Of a stretch of 64,000 nucleotides of DNA, positions 12,614 to 25,734 are shown piece by piece. Source of the stretch: Litomosoides sigmodontis (lineage: Eukaryota > Nematoda > Chromadorea > Rhabditida > Onchocercidae); NCBI GenBank assembly GCA_963070105.1, contig OY718804.1, positions 7,919,817-7,983,816 on the forward strand, given 5' to 3'. Position numbers and translations under genes: made by a program. The notes beneath the pieces are model-generated. The model saw only the letters and a program-made list of their open reading frames with translations. It did no database searches and was not told the origin of the DNA. How positions within the stretch are numbered: position 1 is the stretch's first letter; each line of letters starts with the position of its first letter.

Positions 12614-15600
12614 ATGGTAGCGGGCGTACAGTTACTTAGATGGAAGATGATTCTGGGAATTTTGGTCAATTTTGTAGTGCTTTGCCAGTGCCAGAAAGTG
12701 ACAAAAATTAAGTTCTCTTCGCACATTTAAAATTATGTCCAATTCTTGTAGTAATTAGCTAGTTTCCCGTTCGAAATAACGTGTTTTCTGAGTGCAGCTT
12801 TTGATGCATAAATTCTCTGTGTTTAAATTCATGGATTTCAAAAGGAAGTTCGTTTCCCATACGATTTACTACTTTTTGACCTAGCTTTCTATTGTTTCGT
12901 AATTTCATTTTAGAAGTCTTGATAACATCAGAGGACGAAAAATTACGCGATCCAGAAGGGTACAAAGCTATAACACTGTTGCATCATCAAATGGATGACG
13001 ATCAATCCGGTTCCATTGATCGCTTCGAATCAACAGATGTAAGTATGCTTCATCAATAAATTATTTTTTTTTATGGCGGACACAATTATACATCCATCCA
13101 ACGGCAAAATGCAGTACTATAAATTTTCAGTTTTTGAAAGAAGATATGCAGTTGGGAGGTTTGGACAGGGCTAGGCGAGAACGCGCTTTTCATCATAACC
13201 ACGATGAGCTAATAACAGTGGATGACTTGTGGGAAGCGTGGTTTGCATCTGAGGAACGCTCCTGGACAACAGCTGATATGGTGAATTGGTTAGAAAGTAC
13301 AGTTCGTCTTCCGCAGTACTCATCTGTTTTCATTGGGATGGAAATTGACGGTCGCGCATTACCCAGGTCGGCTTATTGTGAGTATTCATTTTTTTTATTT
13401 GGACTGTGACTTATATTCGAGGTACTAACTGATTTGGCTTTATTCTCTTGACGTCACGCTATTGTTAGTACATTTAACGACGATAGTTAATATGCGTGCT
13501 AAAGCTCACATCGGTATTGATTCTGTTAAATTTTTCAAGCTTGAAAAGTAGTTAATGGTCAATTTTTGCACGAATAACTTTAGTAGAACTTCATCCTCAA
13601 TATTTCACGTTTCAGAATGGCTGTCGCTAACTCTACCTATATGTTATCTGATTTGGGCATCAAGAACTCGGTACATAAACAGAAATTGCGTCTGAAGGCA
13701 TTGGATATCGTTCTTTTTGGTTTTAGTGGTTAGTTTTTTGATATGCATAGTCGAAATTCAGAACTGATGTTTACTGAGTGGTTTGAACTACTACGGAAAG
13801 ACCAGTTAATTCTTTCTCACATCTTAATGGTTTTAAAGAAATTTCTTGGAAATGTAACCGAATAAATTGAAAGGAGGGAGTCGTAAATTTTTCCAGGCGG
13901 TAATACATCCCGGATTAAAGATATTGCTTTATCAGTCTTAGTGATTGTACTGGTTACGGTGCTGTTTGTTCTCAAAATGCAGCGAACACAGTCACATATG
14001 CAAATGGAACAGTTGACGGCAAAGTTATCGCAGCTGAGATCAATGCAGAGCCATTTCGAAGATGTCCAACAGAAGTCATTTTTTTACCATATTTTTGCAT
14101 TCTTTTAAACTTAATCTAAAAAGCAATACTTCATTTTTCTGGTTTAACATTTATGTTTAGCACGGACACTTTGAAGCAAGTTGGAATGGATTCTTAGTGA
14201 ATTTGAATACCAATCAGTTTTTTTTTTTGTTACAAATCAATTGCTCATACAAAAGAGCAGTGCTGAAATGGTACGTTTAGGTTTGAAGAAGAGCAAAGAA
14301 AAAGGCAATCCATTCGAGGTGCACCGGAAAGCGAACAAGTTGAAACGGTTATTTTTCAAATCAAATTACGCAGAAAATTTAAGTAACTTCCTTTTTTAGA
14401 AATTGGCTGCCACTTATTCTCAGAAAATTAAACTTCCGGTTTTGTTCTTAAAGTAACACTTTTTTTTAATTTAATGTACTGACTAACATTTTTAGTTGAA
14501 GTCACAACTTATGGAAGCTGAACGCTTACTGGAAAGTTCTGGTTCGGCTCCTCTTGCTTTACAACCACTGTTGAGAAGGTAAATTATAGTGTTTGTCTTT
14601 TATCTCTTCGAAAAAAAGTTTTTTAAAACTTCTTTAGGATCTTCTAATTAGTTTGTAGTATCGACTACATTTAATGGATTTGAATTGGAGAGTTTTCGCT
14701 GCTGTCCAGAACTTGAAGCTGTAGCTTGCAGGTTGAATCTTTTGGGAATTTGAGAAGTCAGGATGAAATTTTGACAAAGGCTTAGTCATTCAGGGTTGCT
14801 TTTGGCTTTAGTCTTCATTAGACACAGATGTAGGTAGACTTTGCTTAATTTTTTTTATAGAACCTGTGAACTAGAAGTGAGTTACGTTGGACAGCAGCGA
14901 ATGGAATGTATTGCCGAAATGAGAGAAGCCATTGAGCATATCGATAAACTTCGAAAAAAGCAGTCAAGCCTTGTCTCCTCTATCAAACTTGCTACGGGTG
15001 CATCATCGGGAACTGATCACATCGATTCACGCATTTTTGCTCTAAAGTATAAGCTTCTAAATGAATATGAAAGAAATGAGATAATTCTTATAATCACCGG
15101 TCATTTACAATTAATCATTATTATTAATCATTTAAGAACAGGATAAAGTGCGTTTTTGCTTTGCTGAATGCCAGTATTGTTGATAATTTCGCAAAAAATG
15201 ACATGAGCAATAGAAAGAAGTGAAAGCAGAAATTAGGAGTCAATTATTGAACCTAGGGTGCGTGGTTTAGAGGAAATTCAGTACACATTCAGTATTCATT
15301 AAGAACCCGGATGGAGAAAATATCATTGGCAATGAATGAATGCCATCAACGATGGACTGAAATCGAATCACTTTGTGGTTTCCCGTTGGTTCCTACATCG
15401 GTTACTGCTGGTAATATTTTGATAGATAATTTTTTTATATAGATAGATGTTTGAATTTTATATAAAATGTCTTTCGTGGATAAGTTGAGACAAAAGAATC
15501 ACAACATGCAACACTTTTTTTTGAAATTTATCATTCTAGAAATAGGTTTTTTTGAAATCTATATTTTTAGTGATTTTCAGATATTTTTTGCATTGCAGAA

Positions 15601-17183
15601 ATAATGTTTCCTTCTATAATGGCGGGTAGCGCATTACCGAGATCCGGGTCTTCTAGTTCGTTCTATCGTAAATCCGGTCAGTCATATTTTGGAGTTAGTA
15701 CTGATTAAATTAGTTTTGTGAATTTTTATTTTTTGTTACACTGCCAGTTAATTTCAAATACGAAATGCTTAGATCTGTTCTTAATAAGCTTACAACTATT
15801 ACTAATTCGTTACTATTTGCTGAAATTACTGTTTCCACTTAAAGTTTCTCACTTAAAAGCTCTTTTTCTGTTCACATCGTAAAAGCATGTGTTTGCTGTT
15901 TAGAGAAAAATCGTGCCTTGTGTTGCACTTCCATATATCCTTCAACTTTTACTTCGTTTTTGTCGTTTTTACTTTTAAGGTTTAAATTTGAATATGTATT
16001 TGACCCGTTACTTACTGGTGAAGAAAAGAGTTTGTTTAAGAAATCATAGAATTCGGAAAGCAGTATTTTGTTTTATTCGTCTACTCTTTTATTCTGAACC
16101 TTGTAACATTTTGCCGTTTTTTGTTTTTGTTACCAAGCATGTTTAGATCTAGTTGGAAGTGCAGTGACGGCAAGCATGGCTTCATCTTCTACATCTGGAA
16201 ATAGTCTACCTGTTATAGTAGAAGCTTCTTCGAATGTTGGAGGTCGGGCGTCATCACCTGCTTGTTCATGTGTGCTTACACCGGCGAGGGCTTTATGTTT
16301 GGATTCTCCAAATTTGCAAAAACAAGATAACATCAACGCTTTAAGACCTTTAAAATATGCAGCCAGTATTAGTCAACAACTTCAGTGTTCCTCATCTTCT
16401 GGATCGTTTAATAAATCTAGAAATTTTGGATCTGTTCCCGAAATACAGAAATCTGGAAATCAAAACATTGGTTCTCAAATACCAGCAGTTACTGATGCTG
16501 AAGCTTCGTCGGTTGATGAAATAATTACCCCCGCTGTTTCGTCCCCAACAACAACTGTCAGTCGCGTTTTACCGTATGCTTTCTTTTTGTTTTCTTTCTT
16601 CCATTATTTTTCATAAAATTCTGATTGTTGAAAATATTCATAACAATTTACTTTGGATCATGTATCTTAACAACTACTTCATGGGTCGTCAATACGTTTA
16701 GAATCGTGTTTAGGGTGTAATTGTTTTGCTTATAACGTTGAACATTAGTAGTTTACTTCACATTCTAACCACTTTTTCATCTATCTGATGCCTGTTAGAT
16801 ATATATTTTGTTTATTGTAGTACTTTTGCATGACGGTATAACTTTTTTATGAATTTTGCTAAAAAAATAACATGTAGATATAATGGTTTTATGGCAAAAT
16901 AAGGCTCACATTGATCGTTGGGGTTTGGTTCTTTACATAATGATATATGGTTTATTAATTGATGGACGTAAATTCAATTTAGTAGTCCAGTCTATTATAC
17001 AGTGGTCATTTCAGGTTCAAACAAGATCTAAAATTATTGAAACGAAGTATGTCAAATGTAATATTCAGATCATCTTCAAATAGTAAACCAAACGGATTTA
17101 TAAATTCGACCAACGTTTCAGCAGTTGGTAACAACAGGAAATTGAAATTCGGGAATCTCTTTCACAAAACATCGAAAATTTAA
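12614..17183 (+). CDS. stim-1: STIM-1, ER calcium sensor for store-operated calcium entry
   Basis: Single-pass ER membrane protein that senses luminal calcium and gates Orai channels. Exons 12914-13038, 13131-13366, 13616-13728, 13897-14074, 14281-14347, 14496-14578, 14861-15046, 15304-15410, 15599-15676, 16147-16573 and 17069-17183 join in phase (571 codons). Visible features: EF-hand [13 protein letters not shown], hidden EF/SAM region ending near GRALPR, membrane helix [17 protein letters not shown], coiled coil, the CAD/SOAR block (LALQPLLRR ... [18 protein letters not shown] ... [14 protein letters not shown]), a Ser-rich tail and a basic C-terminus ([16 protein letters not shown]) of the kind that binds phosphoinositides. 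Nearly every block matches C. elegans STIM-1. The likely first exon (ATG 12614, signal peptide [16 protein letters not shown], after a TTTCTAG acceptor) is one base out of phase with 12914, so the N-terminus is provisional. Confidence 0.93.
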
Positions 17184-19200
17184 TTCTGTTGGTTTGATTC
17201 TTTCTAAAATGCACTTATGCTCTTGACATAAATGTGCACCGTTTGGTTTTTGGCTCTAACTATTGTGATCTTTTACGTGATTCCAAAAGCATTTTTGTTC
17301 TCTTTCCGTAGATGAGTTTTTTGATATTTCCATATTACTTTATGTGCCTAATCTTTAAAGCGGGAAAAACGGATTCTCTCTTTTGCAAAATGATAAGATA
17401 ACGTCTTCATCATAAAAGAAAAACATTCCTTCTCTCTTTTGCTATGTTTTATAAAGTGAAGACTATCTGAAAGTTTCAAATGTATTAGTTAACAAAATTT
17501 CAAAAAATATTGCTTCAATTTCTGTCATAGAAAGCTTTTCCCTGTGTTTCTTTTGTAGCGTATAGTAGTTACTTTTCGCACAGCTTTATATCTTAACGTG
17601 TACCTCGAGTTTTATCCCTAAAATAATCTTATAGTAAAATTATGATCTAAGATTTGGTTCACTTCAGTTTGGTGTAACGAAAGCAGGTTACTCCACCATA
17701 GTTTAAAAATTCGGATAGTATTACATTGTTCATTTTCTGTTGTAAGGAAACATCCAACTTGTTGTTCAGGGATCGTATTTCTTTTCATTTTGAGCGAGTT
17801 AGGAGTTTGGTTTTTTCAATATTATTAACGTTTATGTTCTTTCGTGGTTTACTAAGTGAAATTCATCTACAATTTGGGTAACTGGAATATCTGAATGTAC
17901 AGAATTTGTACAGAAGATTTATCAACTTTTTCACTTCTTTTCTTATCATGTATTTTTCTCAGTCGTAAATGGTGCGAATTTGTTGAGTTATACGTAGGCT
18001 AATTTTTTGAACTTATGGGTACTGTTTACATCGAGTACTGTTTATATTGCGGGTACTTTAGCTCACTACTACTGCCACAGTATTGGAAGTCAAAACATTG
18101 TGTGGTTTATGGACAATATGGATATCTTCATCCTATAATTTTGTACATTTATTGGATTGCAGGTTTATTAAAATGAAATCTGTTCTGTTGTTACTTGTTA
18201 GCGATCAATAAGCATTGTGCATATCAGAAATATTGTTCTCTTACAAAAGAAACAAAAATCTTTGAAGGAGCTTCTGGTCGTTTTCTTATCCTCTTTTGTG
18301 TTTGAATTTTTTTTGCTGAACAAATGGGTTGAGATTTCCCTGGTTATCCACATTATATATGTATATATATAGGATTATTGGCAGTTATTTAATGAATTCT
18401 TATATGTATATATATATGAGATATATATGAGGATGTTTGTTACATGCTACATGTATTATTGGAAGTGGCAATATTATCACTATGTTTCTTGTTTTTTTTT
18501 TTGAGCTGTGGCTATTGTGCTGAAAACAGCGAAAATTTTTTCTCTATGTTTTTGAAAAAGATAGCTTGTCTCGTTGGCGAAGCGTTGTGCATAAAAATTG
18601 TTTGCTAATAGCAATATTGATTGAGATCGCTGTGGAAAAATCACTTTGGCATACCATTTTGAATATTTCACTACATGGGGTTTATTGAAAGGGTCTAATT
18701 CTTATTTTTATTACTCACTCACATAATTTCATTCGCTTCACATCATGTCTTTGGAAATAGATTTTATCTCCATGTTTCATTTGTTTATTTTTTTTTCTTT
18801 TTTTCGTTTTTCTTGATCATCTGGTGCCGGTAATACCAGTGCCTTTTGGTGATAGCTATTTTTTTATTTTCTACATGTCTTTTGATTGTCGTAAATAAAA
18901 TTTGTTCTGGGGAATTTTTTTTAATGTTAATTCAAATGTGTGCAGCATTTAAATTTAAATGATTGATTTCAGTTTCAAAAAGGAAGAAAAGGAATTATAA
19001 TTTACGGTGAACTTTGAGCTGGATCTAGGGAGTGGCAGAATTATCTTGGAGAGTTTGAATTAGCTGACTAGATCCAACCATCTGTATTAAAACATAGAGT
19101 GAACCTTTATATTAGTTCTTGTAATTTTGTCGAATCCCTTGCATATTAATGACAAAACGAGTGTGCGATGATATGTAGTCATTGGGACTTGTGTTTGTCT
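17184..19200. other. Intergenic, stim-1 3' region to the NIFK-like gene
   Basis: No exon recognised. AT-rich with TA microsatellite stretches around 18355-18430. It probably holds the stim-1 3' UTR and the outron of the next gene. Confidence 0.5.
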
Positions 19201-19208
19201 TTTTTCAG
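19201..19208 (+). promoter_or_regulatory. Likely spliced-leader acceptor of the NIFK-like gene
   Basis: The TTTTTCAG acceptor lies 13 bases before the start ATG at 19222, with no in-frame upstream coding exon recognised. This is the usual arrangement for nematode trans-splicing. Inference only. Confidence 0.45.
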
Positions 19209-19221
19209 GGTTTTAAGAAAT

Positions 19222-21315
19222 ATGACTGAGAGCAAAGAAGTTAAAAATTCGGAACTGAAGGTATTTCCTTGTAAACCAGGAACTGATCCGGAAGGCAGTT
19301 CAAAGGCTATAGTAATCAAACACATTCCTTTTGGATTTTTCGAAAGGGAATTGTTGAAATACTTCTCACAGTTTGGTAGTGTCCGACGAGTACGAGTTCC
19401 GAGAAACAAAAAGGTATATTCATTCTTCACAATGTAAAATCTTCTGTTAATATATTCCATTCTTCCAAATCCTGTAAAGCTACATATCTTCATTTTTGCT
19501 TGTTTTTTTGTAGTGGGAGCAGGACGCTTATCGTCAGATTGAATATACATTCATCCTGGGAGTCGACATTCACAGACTTGAAACTGAATGATAGGGTTTC
19601 TGGGTGACCACTATAATTTTCAGCAAAGTGACCATTATAATTTAAATGAAGTAATTTGTGTCCACGTCCTTCGATCATGTTCTACTGAATTATTACACGA
19701 GTAAACTGTTAACTAATTCAAACGGGCAAATGTAAATGATGGTGTGACTGAGAATTTGTTAAATGGATCTTAGTTTTCTGACTTACTAAAGCTTAAAAGC
19801 TGCCTAGGGTTCTACCCATAAATGCATTCTGGCGATCATTGATCATGATTATAAAAAGTTGTATTTTCTGATTCTTTACAGTAGAGAATATTAGAATCAC
19901 TTCTCTTCTTCTCTCTTCGAAAAGCAAATGTTCCTCCTGTCGACCATATCTTTCAATTTCATCACGTCTTGCTTTTGGCATGAATTAAGACATGAAATCT
20001 GATGCTTTAACAAGTGATATCTCCGTTATACCTCACGAAAATATTTGATGTAGAATTATTTCGTTATTTAACATGAACTCATTTATCTAGGTTTTATATA
20101 CAACACTTGCTATTATTGTGGCTGTTTTATTTTCAGACAGGAAATCACAAAGGATGGGCTTTTGTCCTCTTTGCAGATTTCGAGGTAGCGCAGTTGGCAG
20201 CTGAAGCTATGGATGGTTATTTAATGTTCGAAAAACGACTGGAATGTGAGTTTATTTTGTTCACCATCTTATGCAATCTGTTTGTAGAATTAGAATGGTG
20301 AAAAAAACAACTTGCTATATATCCATGTCATTTAATTCTGAGGAACAAAGAGAAAAAGTAAGTTAAGAATGAAAGGTTTGTTCTTGATGATTATCGTAGA
20401 TTTTAAGGTGTTTATTTCAGGCAAAACAATAAAAAACAAAAATTTTCCGCCTTGTTTGCTTAAAGGACCTCGAATAATTCGGCCACCGCTGAAACATGCT
20501 GGCAGAAAACTTCATGCAAAGAAACTAAATAAAATGCAAAGTGGATGGTGCGAAGAAGCAACAAAAGTATGCTTTATACTGTCCGTATTGATGTAATCAT
20601 GATTGAGGACTCCTTCGCAGAATCGAAGATAATGAAGATTCTAGTTCATTTTTTGTATGTTTTAGAAACGATTGCTAAAGAAGATGAAAATTAGAGAAAA
20701 TAAATTTGCCGAACTTGGTTATCAATTGCCACCCATTGTTGGACTCTCCGAAACGAAGGTATTTTGTTTGTATATTTATGTCAGTTATTTACTTTCATAC
20801 ACAGTGATAGACTGTTATTCGTCTTATATACTGGTTTTATCTCATGAGTGAGATTTAATGTGTTCGATTCAAAGTGACAAGACACTAATACTGAATAGGC
20901 AAATTTCTGTATGTTTTGCTGATAGGATATCCTTCTGAAATTTTAAGTTATAACATCTTGAATTGTCACTGGTAGACCCATAGACCATTAATCTATTTGC
21001 TATTAGCAGTTTTGTAGTACAATGTTCCAGAATTCTAAATAATCTCATCCAACTGAAGTAAACATTGCAAAAAAGAGTGAAACGAAAAGACGAAGAAAGT
21101 TAAGATGACTATATTTTCAGCAAATTGCACTAGTGAGGAATGAAACAAATCCAGCGAAAGCTGAAGGAATAAAATCAGACAATGCAGAAAGTGAACTGAA
21201 AAACAATCGGATAACAACAGAAAATGAGTCCAGAAAAATGATGAAAACCCTTGCAACGAGAAAGAGTACAGCTGATACGGTACGAAGTCAGCGAAAGCGA
21301 CAAAAACTGAAGTGA
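19222..21315 (+). CDS. NIFK/Nop15-like nucleolar RNA-binding protein
   Basis: About 244 aa from five exons that close exactly in phase: 19222-19413, 20137-20245, 20421-20566, 20666-20758 and 21121-21315. One RRM spans roughly residues 30-105, with RNP2-like IVIKHIP and RNP1-like HKGWAFVLF followed by AAEAMDGYLMFEKRLEC. After the RRM come a basic stretch and a segment LLKKMKIRENKFAELGYQLP that parallels the region after the RRM of human NIFK (MKI67 FHA-domain interacting protein) and yeast Nop15. These act in large-subunit pre-rRNA processing in the nucleolus. The C-terminus is Lys/Arg-rich (RSQRKRQKLK), consistent with nucleolar targeting. I see no FHA-binding phosphosite motif like that of mammals. 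Family assignment rests on the RRM plus the C-terminal block; other RRM families are less likely. Confidence 0.82.
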
Positions 21316-21405
21316 GGGAAGCGGGTTTGGAAATGTTTTTTGGCTAGTGGGATTGCTTTATGTGTTGCACCTCGGTTTTATTGTTTATATTTACTTGTTT
21401 TACCA

Positions 21406-21411
21406 AATAAA
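21406..21411 (+). terminator. Poly(A) signal AATAAA, NIFK-like gene
   Basis: Canonical AATAAA about 90 bases after the stop codon of the NIFK-like gene. Confidence 0.55.
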
Positions 21412-24400
21412 AATTTCAATTCATTTATTTTTTAGACATTTGGTCTTTGAAGTAGTAAGAGATTGTGAGTATAGGAAGTTAGCCACCGAGTGGGAAGTGA
21501 AAACATATGACTTGTGTTGGATTATTATTTTGGTATGTTTATGAGTTAGATTGCCCGGACATCGTCTACTGGAATTAGCTAAAAGGGTTAAAAGGAAAAC
21601 AAAGGTGTAGTCCGATTGCTTCCGAAATTATGTGAAATGAACAATGAAATGGTAAATTCTGCAATTAGTTGTCAACAAAGAACTTGATAGTTTTTTTTTA
21701 GGCTAACCCATCTCACAATATTCTCATGATACTGCTAATTATGGCTCTTCTTTATGTCCTTCCTTCCTCCCGTTCTATCCCACTGTCGTTCTCCATTATG
21801 TCCGGTAAGTTTCCGTGCTAATTTCAACAAAGGCTGCCGCTCCAAGCAATCTATCAAGTTTGATTCGTTTTTCACTCACTCTTCATGCTTTCCACTTCGC
21901 AGTTTCCCAGCTTTGCAACTACCGTCAATGTTTTCCTGCCACTGCCAAATACAGATTACTAATGACTTTTACTCTTTGAAATGATACGATCTGTTGTACT
22001 TCAAAGGAATCTGTATTTATTAAAAATCTTGAATGTAACACTCCATCCTTTTTCACTGTTTCGTACGGTACTGCAGATTTAGTGGCAAAACAATATTTAT
22101 TTCACAACTCATCTGAAAACCAAAACAAAGTACAAATGTGAAGCAATCTCAGCGTTAATTTCATCGCTTATCTCAGCGTTAATTTCACCCTTACTTATCC
22201 ATCTATCATCTTCATCTAAAGCTTGCACTCATTTCGTTTATAATATTGATTTCTCAGCATCCTATGACCTTGCCCAACTGCAATGTTCGTTTCACTTAAC
22301 ATAGCTATTTTAAGTAGTAGACAAACTATTTAATCTGATCTTTAAATTAATTTCACCATTTCAGTTTCTCGTCACAATGTAATTGCAAATGCTAATTGAC
22401 AAGACGCCAAAAAAAATCATGTCTTGTCAATTGACGAATAGAAAGTTCTATTATGTTGTAACCATTTGCAAGAATTTCTAGTTTGGTCCAGCTAGATGAC
22501 ATTTTATTTCAAAGAATTGCTGAGTGGTGAATGCACTGAATTTTTTTTATAAATGCCAAATAATCAAAAAGCCTCACACAGAGCAACAAAACTCGATCTC
22601 AATTCCATCAACAGTAATTTAAAATTCTAGTTTTTATTTGTCAGAATAGTATTTAGCTTTTTTTTTTCATCTGTGGAAGCTGAGATGCAAATAATGCTTT
22701 ACACAGACGATACTTGTTAAAGGTTGATTAAGATTGCGTTATGAAAATGAAAGTAGATTTAAACTTTAATTTCATTTCACTTTTGAAATTCAAGAGTTTT
22801 TGTGCCATCAGAAACATTCCCATTCCAAGCATGTTCATTCCTTCCAATACTGCAATTTTTTTTGCCTCCTAAAAAAATTTTTTTCTTTTGAAACAATATT
22901 TTTCCAAATTACAAAATTATGGTCTTCTGCAGTCAATTGACTTGCATGTGCCTGTTAGTTATGCATGAAAAATATTGTCGAATAAAGAAGTTACACGTTT
23001 CGGCAGCAAAACTGATGAAATCATTTGATAAAATCCAATAACAGCAACATTTGACAATGATGTCGGTGGTAGCGATAACAATCAAAATACTGACGACGAT
23101 GATCATACCTCTCGATATGATAAGGGTGCATCAGCGATTATAATGGTAGGAGGATAGTGATATGTTATCAGTTGTGATAGTATTGATACAACATGATAAG
23201 GAGAGAATGAGTGATGATAATGATGATTACTGGAAAGAAAGGAGGCAAATTTCCACATCTTCCTATTCATCAATTCACTCCTCACTCATATTTCAAAAAA
23301 TAAACAAACAACAAACAAAGAAGTAGGCGAACTAGCAATCAATTAGTTGAAAGAGCAGTTAGGAAAATTGAATTCGTCCATTCAGACAATTATTCTTTCC
23401 GCAGTTGGTAGTATGTGAATTTTTGAAAGGTTACAAGAAATCCACGAATGTTGTTAATTAATTTACAAAATTTGATGCCGAAGATGAATTTATCTCTGCA
23501 CAATTCCTTTTCTTTTTCCCTTAAATTCATGATTTCAAGTGATAAGAGAGTGAAGAGACAGTGGTGATTGCATTTCATCGTTTTCGCTCCTTCTCTCTTT
23601 CAAAAAAAAAAGTGAAAAATGAAAAGGTGGAATTGCAGGAAATTCAATTATTTCCAGTGTTTTCAAATTAGCTATTTGAGACAATTTGCAACAAACGATC
23701 TCTCTAATCGCATTAATTTATATCCAATGCGAGCGGTTTCACTTGATAATTGTCGTCGGTTATGTACTGAAACAAATAATTATCTCAATTATAGATGAAA
23801 TGAAGAGAGTGGGAAGCTTCCTCTATTGAAAGGGAAAGGAGGAGGCTGAGGGGTTTGTTTTGATCATCCATGATATACGTATGGATGGATAATGCGGGAA
23901 GAACAGCAAAGTGAATAGATTAATTGCTTTCTGAAATTGAGCTAAATTAGTTGGCGTAAGACGAAGTCGTTGCGGATGAGTGATGTGGGAGGAGAGAGAA
24001 TCATTCAATTACTCCTTTTCCTTCTCATTTTGATAACTGTCGAAGTGAGAAATAAATTTATTGTCGAGAGATGTTCACTGCCAACAATTCATCTTTTTTT
24101 CCTTCGATGCTTCCAAAGCAGAGGAGTGAAAGGCTCTGTAAATCCATCAAAATGCAACTTAATTAATCTCACTAACAGCTATGCTAATATGACGCATTAG
24201 CTATGGATCCATTGAGGAGAAGAAGACAATATTGATGGTTATTATTCACTTCCTAGCAGCATTCACCAATGATAAATGACAAGCAATGAAGCTTTGGTGG
24301 AAGGCGGAGCTTTTTGAAAAGTAAACCAATAAATTTCGAGTTTTGGATGAGAATAGGAAGCTACACAGATGTGTGGGATACGGTAGGAGGGTTGAGGAAA

Positions 24401-25710
24401 GCGAAATAGGCGTGACGGCAAATTTCAGAGAGATTGATAATGAGTGAAAGAGGACGGGAGGATCGACGTGACAATGAAGTGCTGCGTCTATTGCCATTCT
24501 AAATTACTGAAATTAACAATTCCCGAACAACAACCTCGATTTTCTTCGTTGTCATTCTCTGTCACTGCGCGATCATCCACTTCATTCTTTTATGCAAATT
24601 ATTGCTATACCTCACTATCGCTTTGTTACGATTTGCTAATTTCGTTATCACTAGAATGAATAGCCGAGGTCATCGTCCTTTCATTGATTCATTATAGCCG
24701 TTGCTTTTCATCATTGCCGTTGTTCTGCTCAAATTTGCCATATGTCTGATCGCTGAGATAGGTTTGCCTTGGAAATACGATTGATTATTCTAGATGTGGT
24801 TATTTCTGAACAGTAATATGCTCGGCCTTTTCTTCAATATTAACAAAGTATGCGAAAAAAAGTGTTTTGAATTTTATTTTAAAAAAAATGAGAAAAAAAG
24901 AATTCTGAAGCATTGCAACGAGTAAGAAGGAAAGTTAAATGAATGACTTATCGAATAAATAACACTTCACCAACCAGCTATCACTTTGATGTGAACGTTG
25001 ACAACCTACCGTAGAGCTCCTCGTTGTGTATTACAAAAAGGTTATATCAAAAAAAATAAGTAACCTAAAAGTGCATTGATAGCAGTTAGGTAACTTTCAG
25101 ATTGAGTTCTTGCTGTTACTGTAGGCATCACTGCAGCAGCAATGTTCTTCAAGCTTTAATGCAAAAATTTGCACTACTGTACTTGAATGTTTTTCGATTT
25201 GCAACGCGTAAAAATGTCTTATTAGCCTTCCACGTCTGTCGGCTTCTCTTGCAAATTAACTTATAATTGGCCCACGTCACGTCGCTATTTCTAAATTCTC
25301 CAAGCTAATCATGACAAAAATGCCGAAATTAGTATAAAAATGCAGATAAACATCAAGTTTTGATTCGAAATAACGATGGCCGCCGCAATAGCTTGCCATT
25401 GAGAAGGCTCGGCTGGCACGGAGGAAAGAGGAAAAAGGAGGAGGAAAATTCTTGTCAACAACGAAACCCTTCACTTTACCGCTAAATTTATAAACAAATA
25501 AAACATTCTTCCCTTCAATGTTGAGGTTCATCTTTCGTAAATTCAAATGTTTCATATTTGCTTTGATAAGAATTAAATTTGTATGCCACACAAATTGAAT
25601 GTGCAAGTATTATTAAATCACTTACTTAAATTTGGAGGTCATAAAGTAATATTGGATGAAGTGCCTACTCGACAGGATCAGTTAGATGCTATTCAGTTAT
25701 GCACTGTCCC
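21412..25710. other. 4.3 kb non-coding region upstream of engrailed
   Basis: No exon found on either strand. It contains an 18-base direct repeat with 24-base period (22146-22163 and 22170-22187) and a 12-base-stem hairpin (22394-22405 with 22421-22432). Its position suggests it carries engrailed enhancers. This is inference from gene type and spacing. Confidence 0.5.
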
Positions 25711-25718
25711 AATTTCAG
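25711..25718 (+). promoter_or_regulatory. Likely spliced-leader acceptor of engrailed
   Basis: AATTTCAG lies 16 bases before ATG 25735. The codon just before that ATG is an in-frame TAA, so this ATG is the first usable one after the acceptor. Confidence 0.5.
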
Positions 25719-25734
25719 ACATCCTATTATTTAA

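Noticed and set aside
14181..14399. 72-codon ORF inside stim-1
   Set aside because: The true exon is 14281-14347 in another frame ([16 protein letters not shown]), which matches the C. elegans protein and keeps phase.
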